Shown: piece by piece, positions 10,571 through 22,775 of the stretch | Position numbering within the stretch: position 1 is the first letter of the stretch | How the letters are laid out: the number at the start of each line of letters is the position of its first letter | NCBI RefSeq assembly: GCF_015832195.1 | Contig: NC_052032.1 | Span: 10,696,589-10,760,588, forward strand | Direction of reading: 5' to 3' | Length of the DNA stretch: 64,000 nucleotides | Source of the DNA: Motacilla alba alba | Taxonomy: Eukaryota > Chordata > Aves > Passeriformes > Motacillidae | Program-made: the position numbers and the translations under genes | Notes under the pieces: generated by a model | What the model saw: only the letters and a program-made list of their open reading frames with translations | Database searches by the model: none | What the model was told of the DNA's origin: nothing

Positions 10571-12759
10571 TTTGTCCGCACCCTCAGCCAGGGCCTTCCC
10601 CTAATTTGTCTTGTTAATCAGAGACAGCGCACTGATCAGTCATGGTGAGAGCTGGAATAATTGCAGACTCAAAATAGCACCGATTTCAATCTTTCAGATG
10701 ATAATCTCTTGCCTTGGAAATGCTCGCCGTGGGAGAGGGTTCCTGGCAAACCTCTTCCCGGGAACACCGTGCAGGAGGAGAGGGCAGGCGGGTGAGGCCA
10801 GCTGGCATTCCCAGCCGGGCTGGGGGCTCCAAAGCCCCACGCCCCACAGAGAGCCGGGTGGGACACACCATCCTGAGCTGCCCACGGAGGCTCTTGGGAG
10901 CGCCGTGCCCAAGCAGATCCACGGGCAGCGGGTCTGGGGGCTCCTGGCTCCATCTGTGCCAGCTCTGCCCGCACGGGGCCGTGGGCACTGCCGCCCCTGC
11001 TGGCACTGCTGCCCTCTCTGGCCCTGCCACCCTCGCTGGCCCTGCCTCCAGAAGGGGCCTCCTCTCCCATCCGCAGTGCCAACAGCTCCGGCAGGATCTA
11101 TATCTTTCCATAGGCAGTTTGTTTCATCACAGTAACATAATAATGTGCTGAGAAGAGCTCATAGTTGTGAATTAATGTTTAAAAGCTCTCACTTTTGGGT
11201 TGTTGAAATGAATGTTAATTTGACAAATGGCAGCCATTGGGATCCAGGCAGCATTAACATGGAAATCAGAGTTAACCTCCAGCGGGGCAGGCGCAAGGTG
11301 AGAGGAGCAGCCGCTGCAGTTCCTCACCTGATGCTCACACTGTAAATACTGCCAGTGCCCCATCTATTTATAGAACTAATTTAAAGGCTAGTTCAGGGAA
11401 ATCTGAATGACATCTCCTTAAGAGAGGCAATCGTGGGGTATCTCGGAATATGTCAGGCAGCTCTCTTGCTTTCTCTCTCAAAAATACTCATATGTCCACT
11501 AAATCAATTTGCTTTTCTCTTGTAACTGCATTTGCAGGGCCATTCTTTTCCATTTTCTGTCACTGTCACACGCTAATTCATGTCACTCTGCTGTGCAGGA
11601 GGCCAGTGCCTGCCCCTCTGCACGCCACCAGCACAGATCCCCTGTCCCTCCTGGAGCTGATCCTGGGCTGGAGGGGGCCAGGGGGCTCGGGCTTCTCACC
11701 AGGGCTGAGGGTCACACCCGGGGTGCTGCTCTGCTCCTCTGGGTCTGGATGTGAACCTCTGCAGAAGCAAAGTGCTTCTGCATGTGCCAGTGCATCTCCA
11801 GGTTATCTTCTGTGGGGTGGGGGGATCCTAAGAATTTCCACAATTTGGTTTTTATTATTTACCTTGCTTTCCTTCAGTTTTCACTCAAGAGAAAGGATGA
11901 GAATTTTCAAATGGACAAAAGAATGCAACGCCAAAGCTTTATGTCCTGGGAGCAATTAGAGCAGAAAATCCAGGGGAAAAAATTCTGAGCTTAGGGCAGT
12001 GGCTCTTGAATGAAGAGAGATCTCCTAACAGTCTGTTCCCGAGTCACCCTGTGCAGGTGCATTTGAGCTGCTGGGTGGCTGACCATGGGACAGGGCTCCA
12101 GCAGGCACTGACCCTTCCAGGAGGGAATGTTTAGCATGGCCCTGACCAAACAAGGAGAGCAGTGCCCCTCAGGCCTCTCCTCCTCTGGATTCTGCAGATG
12201 GTGTTTTTAAAAGCGAGGTGGAGAGGAGGCTGCAGACCAGAGGATTTCAACCCAAACCCTGCAGCTTTGGTTTTGCAAATTATTTAATGTTTTGGAATGT
12301 TCCTTACATCTCCAAACATCAATATTCGGCCTTGCAGCTGAGAAACTTCTTCCAAGTTGATTTTATCAGGTTCAAGTACAAATTTTTGGTTAAAAACCTT
12401 CTTTGCTTGACTCTTAATTGTTCCTGGCCAACAATTGGAAAAGAGGAAAAGGGAGTGAATTACATGACCTGTCTCTTTTTGTTTATTAAGAGCTTCTTTC
12501 CAGTGTCTGATTCTTACGGAAATATGGTTTCAATTTTCTCTTTGAATTGTGGATCAAGATATGTTGCCAATACATATTTTTCTCTGTCAAAATTTCATTT
12601 AATCGTTGGTCTGTAGATGTCTTGAGAGCCATGTCTCCTCACTGGGTTATTACTCTGTGCACCTCTTGTCATGTTAGTTTTCCGTTGGAATCACATTTGT
12701 TCTGGAAAGGCACCATAATTTAAGAAGTCACCAGCCTTCCTGGCCTCAGGCTGTCATTC
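10571..12759. other. Gene-free; mixed sequence with AT-rich islands
   Basis: GC-rich to about 11080, then largely AT-moderate unique sequence (about 11100-11460 and 11820-12760) without repeats or exon-like frames. The AT-rich portions are candidate conserved elements by composition only. Confidence 0.35.
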
Positions 12760-13439
12760 CAGGTGCTCTGGAGGGACTCAGGTCCACGAGAGGGTGACAC
12801 CCAGCTGGCTGAAGTGAGTGTCCTGCAGCAGGAGGGGACTCCTCACACGATGCCGCCCCACCACCCAAGTGCAGCGTCAGCCAGGGCTGCTCCCCGTGCT
12901 GCTGGGGCTCTCCTGCAGGCTCCAGCTTCTCAGGATGTTGCTGTGTCCCAGCACTTCTCTTGCACTGTGAAATGATGCGCTCCATCACAGTTAGCTCTGG
13001 TTTTCCCAGACTTTGAAAGGATTAACTTTCACCATCTAAATGAGAAGAAAAGGAAGAAATGCCCCACAGCCTCTCTCCAGCCCCTGAAAAGAGGTTTTTT
13101 CTGATGGAACTGGAATGCTGGAAATAATCCGGAGGAATTCAGAAAATGAGCCTGTCAGAAGAATATTTTAACAAAGCCCCTTTTGCAGCTCCCACCCCTC
13201 CTGTGCCAGCCCAGGCAGTCCCCAGGGAGCAGAGCCAGGGAGGGGCTGGAGCTGCAGCACTGCCGGGGGTCCTGGGGGCTGCACCTCTGTCCCTGGAGCC
13301 CTGGAGGCTGCAGCTCAGTGTCTGACCCGGCGGGGCTCTGCCTGCAGACCTTCCCAGGCCCCGCAGGGCTGCACCCTCCTGCTGCCTGCCGCAGCACTCA
13401 CAGCTCCCCAGAGAAGGCTGCAGCAGGGTGGTGGTCGGG
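12760..13439. other. Gene-free GC-rich sequence before a CR1 end
   Basis: Unique, mildly GC-rich sequence. Its last 80 bp may belong to the CR1 copy that follows, but similarity becomes unclear upstream of about 13440. Confidence 0.35.
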
Positions 13440-13502
13440 CCAGGGCTGGGCTCAATGGTCCTGGAGGTCTCTTCTGGCCTTTATGATTCTGTGATTCTGT
13501 GT
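13440..13502 (+). mobile_element. CR1 LINE, truncated 3' end
   Basis: The motif ctcaatggtcctggaggtctcttctggcctttatgattctg (13451 onward) matches the 3' end of avian CR1 elements, including the final octamer repeat gattctgtgattctgtg. CR1 lacks a poly(A) tail and ends in such 8-bp repeats. This is a severely 5'-truncated dead copy in sense orientation. Confidence 0.85.
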
Positions 13503-14930
13503 GGAGGGGTGGGGACACAGCTGGAGCTCCCCTGGAACCACGTCACAGGCAGGTGAGCTGTTCTGGGTGGGTCAAGAGCATCCAGCATCTCCTCACCTCA
13601 GCCTGGCCAGCCCTGTGCCATGGATTAAAGGGGAACATCTTGAAGGAGGCTTTAATCAAAAGTTAGAAGTAGCAGGCAGCGTGTCACAGTTCCTCATCAG
13701 GTTGCCATTATAATGCTCTGTAATTGGAAAGACATTAATATTGACAGTGTTGTGAAGAATGTCCTGCTTCTCCCTGCATGTGTGGATTTGATAGAGTTGA
13801 ATAATGGAGCAGATATGATGGATTAGAAAAACTCCCCAGCTAAGGTCCCTAATTATAGAGTTTTACCTGCCCAATTAAGGTGGAGTCCTTGAGAGAAAAC
13901 TAGACACCAACTCTCTCCAGGCACCTGCATGCTCTGGGAAGCCTGAGCAGCTATGACAGTGCTGGACTGGAGGATTTCTGGAATTTTATCCTTCTTGAAA
14001 TGTTGCCTTCCTGCTGTCTGTGCAGCGTGGAGCTAAACCCCACGCAGAGGCTGGGCAGCACCTGTAAATCTTGCAGACCCACAGGCTCTGGGCTGCGTGG
14101 CCGCTCTGTGCTGCCTGGATGTGCATTGCAGAGCAGGAGCCAGCCCAGACCCCCAGCCCAGTGTCCTTTGCCTGTGCCTATCAGATCTGAGCCCCTGGGC
14201 CATGTCCCTCTGTGCCCAGCGTGGGCTGGAGCCCGCAGCAAGGCAGCCAGGGCTCTGCCTGCTCCTGGGGGACGTGGGGCTTTGGGGCTCCAGGGCAGAC
14301 CCGGAGCCACCAGGCCAGTGGGACAGAGCATTTTGAAAAGTAAATAACAATTTGTCTGTCTGCAGCCCAGGGGTGGATCGTGGTGGGTTTCCTTTGACCA
14401 TCCAACAAACAAAGCAGCGTTGGGCCCAGGGAGGCTGTCGGGTGACACCGGTGGCGTCTGTGGTGGCCCCTGTCACCGTGAAAGGGCAGCTGTGGTGGCA
14501 CAGAGCCTGCTCACCCCTCCCGGGAGGAGCAGCCGCCTGCCCTCCGCTGAGAACATTTTAGCATCCAAACGTGCCTCTAACCCCTCCCTGCAGTGGTGGG
14601 ACAATTATCCCATAAATTATGGAGGGAATGTTCTGCTGGGGCTCTGGAGTCAGTTTAGCCGAGGTGTGCTTTCTTCTGCAGAGATATTCCCGCTGGCTGC
14701 TGAGGGATGCAGACGTGCAGTGCTTTTTTCTTTGCCCCTGCCTCCCTTTCATCTGCTCCCGTGATGAATTGTAGGGGAGAACTACCCAAGCCTGTCTGTT
14801 TTGGCTTAGATCAGCTTTTCTTCTCATTATAATTTAAGTCTTTAAGGGTCTTCAGCAGGAGCCTGTAAAAGTCAGATCACTCACTGCTGTTGACGCCTGT
14901 GTTTCATGGCCACTCGGGCCGTGATTCATC
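13503..14930. other. Gene-free mixed sequence; HOX-like palindrome at 14610
   Basis: AT-rich at about 13640-13920 and GC-rich at 14020-14330. CCATAAATTATGG at 14610-14622 is a perfect palindrome around one base, made of two HOX13/CDX-like CCATAA half-sites. No gene was found. Confidence 0.35.
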
Positions 14931-15020
14931 GCGGGGCCGGGAGCGTCTCCTTTGTGCCGCAGAACAATGGCTTTGTGCCGGGCTGGCGCCCGCGCCCGCC
15001 CGCAAAGGGTTAACCGCAAA
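14931..15020. promoter_or_regulatory. SOX/TCF-type motif cluster
   Basis: CTTTGTGCCG occurs twice (14950-14959 and 14971-14980), bracketing AACAATGG (14963-14970). CGCAAAGGG and the palindrome GGTTAACC follow at 15001-15015. CTTTGT and AACAATGG are HMG-box (SOX/TCF) cores in opposing orientations. Motif spacing is seen directly; binding is inference. Confidence 0.35.
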
Positions 15021-15049
15021 ATCCTGCAAGAGCTGAAAACTATGGATTG

Positions 15050-15440
15050 AGCAAAATCTCCCTGTCAGCTCTCTGTGATTTTGCTGAGAGCACTTGGACA
15101 TGCTGGCATTGGATTTACAAATTGAAAATCATTAATAATTCTAACCAGGCTGTGATAAATCTGAGATCAGTCTCGATGAACCTGGACACCATTTCATAAA
15201 TCAAAAAGATTACTTAGGAATTTTTTAAAATCTGACGTCAAAATGTCATGGTTACTAATGGTTTTTGTAGATCTCTTACAGTGATATATCATTTATCTAC
15301 GCTACATCTAAAATGTGACACCGGGGCAGAAATGTGATGTCTTTAATATCATGAATACATTTTATCCCATAATAAAGGTATTAACAACTTCTTGCTGTGA
15401 ATTGTACTTGAAGTTCTGTGCCTGATTTAGTGCTATTGTT
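15050..15440. promoter_or_regulatory. AT-rich island with perfect CRE
   Basis: AT-rich unique sequence with ATTAATAATT cores and the perfect CREB/ATF palindrome TGACGTCA at 15233-15240. CpG-containing CRE sites tend to decay by deamination in unconstrained DNA, so an intact one in an AT-rich island is suggestive. Conservation is untested. Confidence 0.4.
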
Positions 15441-18190
15441 ATATTAACAGGTTTTCCCCCAAATACGTGCAGACAAACTGTTGCTCTCTTTGTGTGCTGG
15501 CAGGCTGAGGACCCACCGAGGCAGGGGGGTGGTGGCTCGGTCCCGGCTGTGCGCCCCAAGTCCCCTGTCCCCAGGGAACACAGGGTGAGCAAAGGCCAGG
15601 GCCACCGTGGAGCCAGCACGCTCAGGGCTCACGGCACAGGGGTCTGGCTCGTACTGCCCCTTACAGAATTCTCTCACTCATTTCAGGCACACCAGTCTGA
15701 GAAAAGTTTACAAGACTTCATGAACAAAGCCCCAGCAAATGACCTCCAGAAAATGCCTTGGAAGCACTGCTTTAACTGGTTAATGAAGGCACTGCTCTGA
15801 AATATCACGGGAGAAGAAGGTAAGGGGCAACCCAAGGGAGGAAGCTCCCGGTGCCGCTGCTCTGGCTGTGGAATCGAGCACAGCCGTTTAGCACAGCCTG
15901 GTTTGGGTGCTCTCCTCGGCGAAGGGGGGCTTTGTGCTCGGGGATGGCTTTGTGTTTCATGCCACATGTTGTGTCAGCTCCAGCTGCGGGGCACAGCCCA
16001 AAGCCTCGGGCTGCTGGGAGCAAGGGGCAGCTGCAGGGCCAGTCCAAACCCATCCTGAGCACACGAGAGCCTGGTGTGGCCCCTCACAAAGCACTGAAAC
16101 ACCAACGCTCAGCGGCCGAAGGAGGCCTGCCCAGCGTGGGGACACGTGTCTCAGTTTGGACCAGCCCTTCTGTGCCCCCACCTCTCAAGGTGGGTGTGCA
16201 GAGGACCCCGCTCCTGGGCTGGCTCTGCTCCCAGCTGTGCTGCCTCTCACAAGGAATCTTCAGAGCTTGCTGGCACAGGAAACACACATGCCAGGGATGC
16301 TGTGGCACAGCACAATGCAGCTTCCTGCAAAGGATTCTTGTATTTTAAATGACTTTCGCAGATTTTGCTATAAAATGTTACATGGCTTTGGTGCATCCTT
16401 TTTAAAAATGAATGGCTCAGCTGTTAAAATTTAAAGCATTGTTCCCAGTCTCCTCCCATGGAGTTGGGAACGTGCTGCAGGAAGAACACAGTGCTGGCAC
16501 TGCTCTGGCAGAGCTCAGGAGCTATCAGAGCTGAACAGGGAGTGGAGGAATTTAGAGTGAAGCTTTATGGGGAGAGATTACATTCAGAGGTGAACAAATG
16601 GTGGTACCAAGTCTATGCAAAGCAAGTGACAAAATGTAAAAATCCTCCCTGCATTTTGAAGGAAAATATATCTTTCTTTCCGAGTGGTTCCCATGAAAAA
16701 TAGGCTTTTTTATTTCCTTTTTTCATGCTAGGAAATTAATATTTGCCTTTCAAAAAGATTTGGTGAAGGTTTGCGTGAAGGTCATTAGCAATCTCACTGG
16801 GGAATAAAGAAGGGAGTGATTGAGATCTGCATGGGCTTGGGACTCATTTGTGGCTTTGCTTTACACATAACATTTTTATTAAGAAAATAATACTTTGGGG
16901 CTGGTAATTGTGTTGCCAGCTGGGCCGGGGAGGGGAGAGGAGGAAAGCAGAGCACTGAAACCTACTATTTATGTCCCTGCTAGGTACAATTCCAGGCAGG
17001 TATAGGTATGGTAAATCTCCTTGAGCTGTCCCCAAAGTCACCCTGAAGTGCTGCAACTCTTCTGGCGTTGAGCACGCTGCTGCAGGGCTGCAGGGACGTG
17101 GCAGGGACCAGGTGGCACCGATGGTCCCACGGTGGCACAGGGTGACCCAGGGCTGTACCCCAGCTGGGGACAGCCCCACAAACCTCTGTGCCCTGCAAGG
17201 ACAAGGACTCAGGAGCTCTGGAAGCGCCGGGCGCTTTCTCAGCAGCCATTGTCTGTCAGGTAGGGAGGTCACCTGTTCCCTTACATGGAGCTCCCAAAGC
17301 CCACGCTCAGGATTCCAGCTGTAAGCCCCTGGTATTCCTTGCAAGGCATCCTAAAAATTAGCATAGCACAGAGCAGATAGAATCTGAAGTTGGCTTGTAA
17401 AATCTTTTGGAAGGATCATTAAGGGTATTTCATTATCTCCATATTGCCAAGGTCAGGCTGCCCATATTTCCTCTTTAGTGCTGCGATGGGAATATGCTGC
17501 GACTGTGGTATAATAGACCAGAAAATGTCCACACTGGGAATGATGGTAAATCAATAAAAACTCATCAATATAACTCCCACTTTCCCAAGGTACTGCAAAC
17601 AGCCTCAAGTTTGTAATTTACTTACGTATCTTCACCTTTTTCCCAACATTTTTTACACCAACTTCTGAACTTTTTGTCTGTGTAAAATCTTTATGAGAGA
17701 CAATATATATAAGGGATAAAATGCTTTATTGAAAAGATTATTGATTTTTTCAGCCAAGCTGCTTGTACAGCAGTTCCAGGTTGCTGTCCCAGCAGGGAGA
17801 GCTCAGTCTGAGAGGGGCTGAGGTGGGAAGTGAGCAGGTGTGGACGTGGGTCCCTGTGGTGCTGCCAGGGCCCACGGGTGTGCCTCAGATCCAAACTGCA
17901 CTTTGGCTCTTGAGGAGCCTCAGTAAAACTTCAAGCAAATGGAAGCTGAAGGGTGGTTGCTCCTTCTTTCCCCAGAACATGCTGCTTACGCCTTTCTCTC
18001 TTTCTTCTTCCATTTCTCAATCTTTTTACTCACCTACTTTCCTCCCTCTTTTCCTACTCTCCACTTACCTTGGAGGAAGCAATAAAACCCATAAATACAC
18101 CATGTCTTTTTTAGGCTGACAAAGGGACAGACCCATCCTGCAGCACGTCCTGCCTGGGCAGCTGGACAATGGTTCCATCCCCTCCCCAGG
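15441..18190. other. Gene-free; alternating GC-rich and AT-rich sequence
   Basis: GC-rich stretches (about 15480-15660, 15800-16330, 16900-17330) alternate with AT-rich stretches (16330-16900, 17340-17750). A 9-bp inverted repeat, CATGAAAAA (16692-16700) and TTTTTCATG (16719-16727), lies in one island. A pyrimidine-rich tract occupies about 17990-18065. No exon is recognised. Confidence 0.35.
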
Positions 18191-18702
18191 GCCACAGGGC
18201 CACAGAGCCACAGAGCCAGAGAGACACAGAGACACAGAGCCACAGAGCCACAGAGCCACAGAGCCACAGGGCCACAGAGACACAGAGCCACAGAGCCACA
18301 GAGCCAGAGAGACACAGAGACACAGAGACACAGAGCCACAGAGCCACAGAGCCACAGAGCCACAGAGCCACAGGGCCACAGAGACACAGAGCCACAGAGC
18401 CAGAGAGACACAGAGTCACAGAGCCACAGAGACACAGAGTCACAGGGCCACAGGGCCACAGAGCCAGAGAGCCACAGAGCCACAGGGCCACAGAGTCACA
18501 GAGACACAGAGCCAGAGAGACACAGAGCCAGAGAGCCAGAGAGACACAGAGACACAGAGCCACACGGCCACAGAGCCACAGAGCCACAGAGACACAGAGT
18601 CACAGGGCCACAGGGCCACAGAGCCACAGAGCCAGAGAGACACAGAGCCACAGAGCCACAGAGCCACAGAGCCACAGGGCCACAGAGACACAGAGCCACG
18701 AC
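18191..18702. repeat. 8-bp minisatellite, 64 units in perfect phase
   Basis: The array is a run of octamers of type gccacaga, with variants gacacaga, gtcacaga, gccagaga and gccacagg. Start points checked at 18191, 18423, 18543, 18663 and 18695 are all whole multiples of 8 apart, so over 500 bp has no net indel although many units carry substitutions. No unit contains a stop codon in most frames, giving frames up to 208 codons on plus and several on minus. These are artefacts. Confidence 0.97.
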
Positions 18703-20989
18703 CCCGGCCCACGGGCTGGGGGCTCACGGAGCCTCCGCTGGAGCCAGGGAAGGCTGCAGCAGCACACACCATCCATTCTGCTTTGGGAGTGCTGAATCCT
18801 TTATTATGAGCCAGCCACTGAAATAAAACCAATCCCATTTTATTAAAAGCCCAAAGACACAATTAGATCTCCCAGATTATGCAAATGATGTGCAGCCCTC
18901 TGACTGCTGGCAATTTGCTGAGCAGCCCTCTGTGCTGCAGTGCCCGCGAGCCCTGGCTGAGCCCCTGCCAGGGACCCTCACCCTGCTTGGGGACCCTGAC
19001 CCCCTTGTGCAGCTCCAGAGCCCGCAGCCCTGATAAATATTCCACAAAATATGAACAGCCTATTTTCTCTTGCTACTCTGACCTTTTCCCCAAGACATTG
19101 GAATGTGCTTTTTGCCAGGTACTGTGCACATATCCCCAGGGTCAGGGACCTACAGGGCTCCATTAACTGTCAGTGGGGTTTTTTTCCCCGATGTCAGAGT
19201 TTACCCCTAGCTAAGCTAATGCATTGAAGAGAGTCTTGGCAGGGGCAATAGACATCGTGTCACCGAGGCCATAAAGGGCAAGGAGTGGGTGGAAAAACCT
19301 GGTGGTGGAGCTTAATCAGCAAGTAAAGACCTGAAGCCAGGCTGTATTTGATCAGAGGGACCCACAGACACCTTGTGCAAACAGCAGTGGCCGCTTTCCC
19401 TCCCCTCTTTGGCCCTGTCAGCCAGAGGTGATGGCCAGAGAGCAGAGGGTGCCCCTGGCAGCCCTTGCCCAGGACAGGAGAGCGCCCGGAGCAGCCGCAG
19501 CAGAGCCACGGCCCCGCAGAGAGCGCCCAGCTCCCAGCTCTGGGGCTGCCTGCAGTGCTCAGGCACTGGTCGGGGGGGATAAGTGCCTTCTCTCATTCTG
19601 TCCTCTATTTTCTCATTTTTGACTTTTATGGTTTTTCATTTACAAGTCTAATCAGAGAGAGGCAGCAGGATGGAATGGCGCAATCATTCACCATAGATTA
19701 ACAATTGCGCCAATGGCCTACAAGTGTTTGCAGCATCCCCCAGCGCCAGCTCCTCCAGCCAGGGGAGGCTCCGGGGGGAAAAGCAGGGAGGAGCTGGGAA
19801 TACAAAGGTATGGTGACCCCAGGTGAGCACAGCTGCCTTCCAGTGGAGCAGCATCCCCCCAGGAGCTCCCTCGCAGGAAGTTCTCAGCGGAGGCAAGGGA
19901 AGCATCTCATTTCATTTGCTTTCAAACAAGTTTAAGAGCTGCCACCACTGTGACCCCAGCCCAGCTCTCCTGGGTGCCACCAGCCCAGATCCACCATGCT
20001 GGATGCCCTGGTGCAGCCAAAGCAGGCACAGCCCGTGTCTCACTGCCCTGAGCTGGGGGGCTCCTGTCCCTGCACACCCTGGGGAATGCTCCTCACAGCT
20101 CTACAACCACAGCCCAGGTTTTAATCTACAAAGCCAATTTTTCTGCAGGAAAGAGGCAATGAAGTTAATTATATTGGTGAGGGCACATGACACCATTTGA
20201 GTGTGCAAATTCCTGCCAGTGAGAAGAACATCCCACCACAGCGAGGGGGTGATTTCAACCCCTTCAGTTGCAAAAGTAATTAAGGGCACAATTAAGCAAA
20301 GCATGAAAAACGTGGGTTTTTTTTTATTTTTTTAGTACTTGTGTAAGCACCGTGTTGAATGAAGAGCTGACGCTGGTGTCACCGTGTCCCACAGGGCTGG
20401 CACAGCACGAGGTGAGCTCCCAGCACTGCCCTGGCCCTGGGACAGCCACGGCCGCTGGCCCGCGGCGCCTCTGCCCCTCCTGCCAGGTCACCCCCCTCTG
20501 CTCCTGACACAAACTGGCTCTAAAGCCCAACAGGCTACAACTGGATTTTTAAGAGCAGTCTGAAGTTAAAAATAGTTGACATTTCGGAAGTGACTGCAAG
20601 GTAAAATTCAGGCTTCCACTAGGTTTATAGCCGTCGGAAAGGGTTCTGACTGCAGAAGTGTGCAAAACATGATTGCTGCTAAAGACCACAGCTGAAAAAA
20701 ATGCCACATGTTTATAACTGCTGTATACCAAATCAAATACAATAGATTTACTATCAAGGGAAGAATAGATTGGCAAACATGGTAAATCACACTCCCTCAT
20801 GAAGTTTATTAAGCTCCAAGGCACTCTGGGAGACAGAAGGCTGAAGTGAGGGGAAATTCTGAGCCTTCCCCCTTTGTCTTCCAGGTAATTTTAAACTTCT
20901 GTCACCCCAAAAGGGGCAGGTGATGGTACCTGAATGCCCACAGACATGCAGCTCCGTGACACAACTCCTTGCACCCAGCCCATAACTCA
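18703..20989. other. Gene-free mixed sequence
   Basis: Unique sequence with AT-rich patches at about 18780-18890, 19150-19330, 19590-19700, 20100-20350 and 20540-20820, and GC-rich stretches between. No repeat family or exon is recognised. Confidence 0.35.
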
Positions 20990-22080
20990 CCAGCTTTAAC
21001 CCTCCTCTGAAATGACATCTATATAAATATTGTTAATAGCACTAACATAATGTTAAGTCAGGTTTTACTGGACTCCCTCATACACCCTTTGGATTTATTA
21101 GCTATAGGATTTGAAGTAAATTTTTATTAGCCCAAGTTAAACCCAGCTACCATGGGCTTGGCTTTTGGGCTTTCTTTACACCATCTTTCTTCTGTTATTT
21201 GAGCTTGGACCCCCTTTTGGCAGCCCAGTGCTTCCTCCCTCAGACCGAAACGTCCTCGGATAAATCTTACAGAATGAAATATTTATTAATTTTCCTAACC
21301 AATGTTGATCTCATAAATTACCAGGACTTTTTCATGAAATGGTTATTAACATCCATGGCTGTATGTTAATGGCTTATTGACCAAATATGGGATAATTAGA
21401 CCCTAGGAGCACTGGCCACTGTGATCTATGAGAAGCAAATTTGGCCCTTATTACACCAATGACCTATTTAATATCTACTGATGAATTTAAGGTAGAATCA
21501 CAGGCAGAATTTGTTTCAAGGAGCTGCCCTCCAACTAACGAGCAGAAAGATTCTTGTATAAAATCTATTGATCCAGAAAAAAATATGAACAAAAATCATT
21601 TTTTGTAACTGATGATTAATTGGCTAAATTCATCTTAGACTGAGATGCACCAAGAAAACACCAGTAGCCAGATGCCTCCTGGGATTAACTGAACAATGAG
21701 TCCATTTGACTAGAGGGCCCTGTCTGCTCTTCCAGCTTTGTAAGATTTAGGTCCTAATTTAAACTGTGGAGATTTATACTAATATTTGTAAAGAATTTAA
21801 ACATTTATCCATGCTGCAGTGCCAGGAACAGCTGTTTAAACCTGCTGCAAATAAGTGACTTGTGCTTGGTTTCAGTTCTAAGCTGCCTGGTGCTCAAGGA
21901 CCCCCCTTCCCCATCATCTCATAATATTTTAAATCAAATTAAAGTTAAGATAAAGGGAGTCAAAACAAAGCTAGAAAGGAAGGAGCAAATTTGAAGCACT
22001 AGAGCTGCAGCCTCCTTGTAGGCAGGATTTACAGGTCTGAATGCAGTTCAGGAGTTAATCTGGGGATGTTTTGTGAACAC
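20990..22080. promoter_or_regulatory. Large AT-rich island; strong candidate conserved non-coding block
   Basis: About 1.1 kb of uninterrupted, complex, AT-rich sequence without repeats or frames over 60 codons, in contrast to its GC-rich surroundings. It holds many TTAAT and ATTAA cores and an 8-bp inverted repeat, ATTAACAT (21345-21352) and ATGTTAAT (21363-21370). Blocks of this size and texture in amniote deserts are commonly ancient enhancers; that is inference. Confidence 0.45.
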
Positions 22081-22714
22081 AAAACCCTCCTCAGCTGACC
22101 CAGCAAACTGCCTGGCGCCGTGGTCCTTTGGCCTGGCGAGGCTTCCATGGACATGCACCCACCTGGAGCAGCAGAGACACAGCTCAGGCCGGGGCGAGGA
22201 CTGAGTTAAATCATTAATGCTTTAGATCCAAGGAGGTGCACGCAAAGTGAGGGGTGGGTTTGGGTGGAGCTGCTGGCCGGGTGCTGCCACCACGCTCCCC
22301 TTCCCTGCCGTGCTTCCTGCTGCTCCCAGAGCCCGGCTCTGGCTGCTCCTCCCTGCTCCAGCAGCTCCTTTCCCAGCCTGGAGTGGCACAAATGAGGAGA
22401 GACTGGTTTGGCAGGTCACAGCAGAGATCCTGTGACACCACTGATGAGGGAGAGGAAACAATTTATTGCCCCAAATAAATGTTATAGTACCAATATCAGG
22501 CAGCCACCACTTCTTCTCCCACTCACTTTAACTTTTAGGTTCTGCCCACCTGCTAACAGTGATTTTAAACTCTTTCTTCTGCCAGATTCAGCTTCCCTGT
22601 GAGCAGGAGTAAACCCAGACTGGATTGACTGACTGCTGCAAGCAGGAGTGCTGCAGGTTCTCACAATTCAGACTTTGCCAAGCTCCAGGACACTGGAGCT
22701 CTACTGCATTTTTA
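22081..22714. other. Gene-free mixed sequence
   Basis: GC-rich to about 22440, then AT-moderate. Nothing is recognised. Confidence 0.4.
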
Positions 22715-22775
22715 AAAATTAAAAAAAAAAAACCAAAAAAACCCCCCAAAAAACCCCAACAAAAAACCAAACAAT
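22715..22775. repeat. A/C low-complexity tract
   Basis: Runs of A interrupted by CC, CCCCCC and CCCC. This is a simple low-complexity tract that could be the degraded tail of an old insertion, but no element body is recognisable beside it. Confidence 0.8.

Noticed and set aside
18191..18702. Origin of the octamer array from a CR1 octamer tail (cacagaat)n
   Set aside because: The unit differs from the CR1 tail octamer at only two positions, which is tempting, but no CR1 body is recognisable on either side, so the link is not supported.
22715..22775. A-rich tract as the tail of a retroposon
   Set aside because: The adjacent sequence matches no SINE or LINE that I recognise. A simple low-complexity tract is the safer call.
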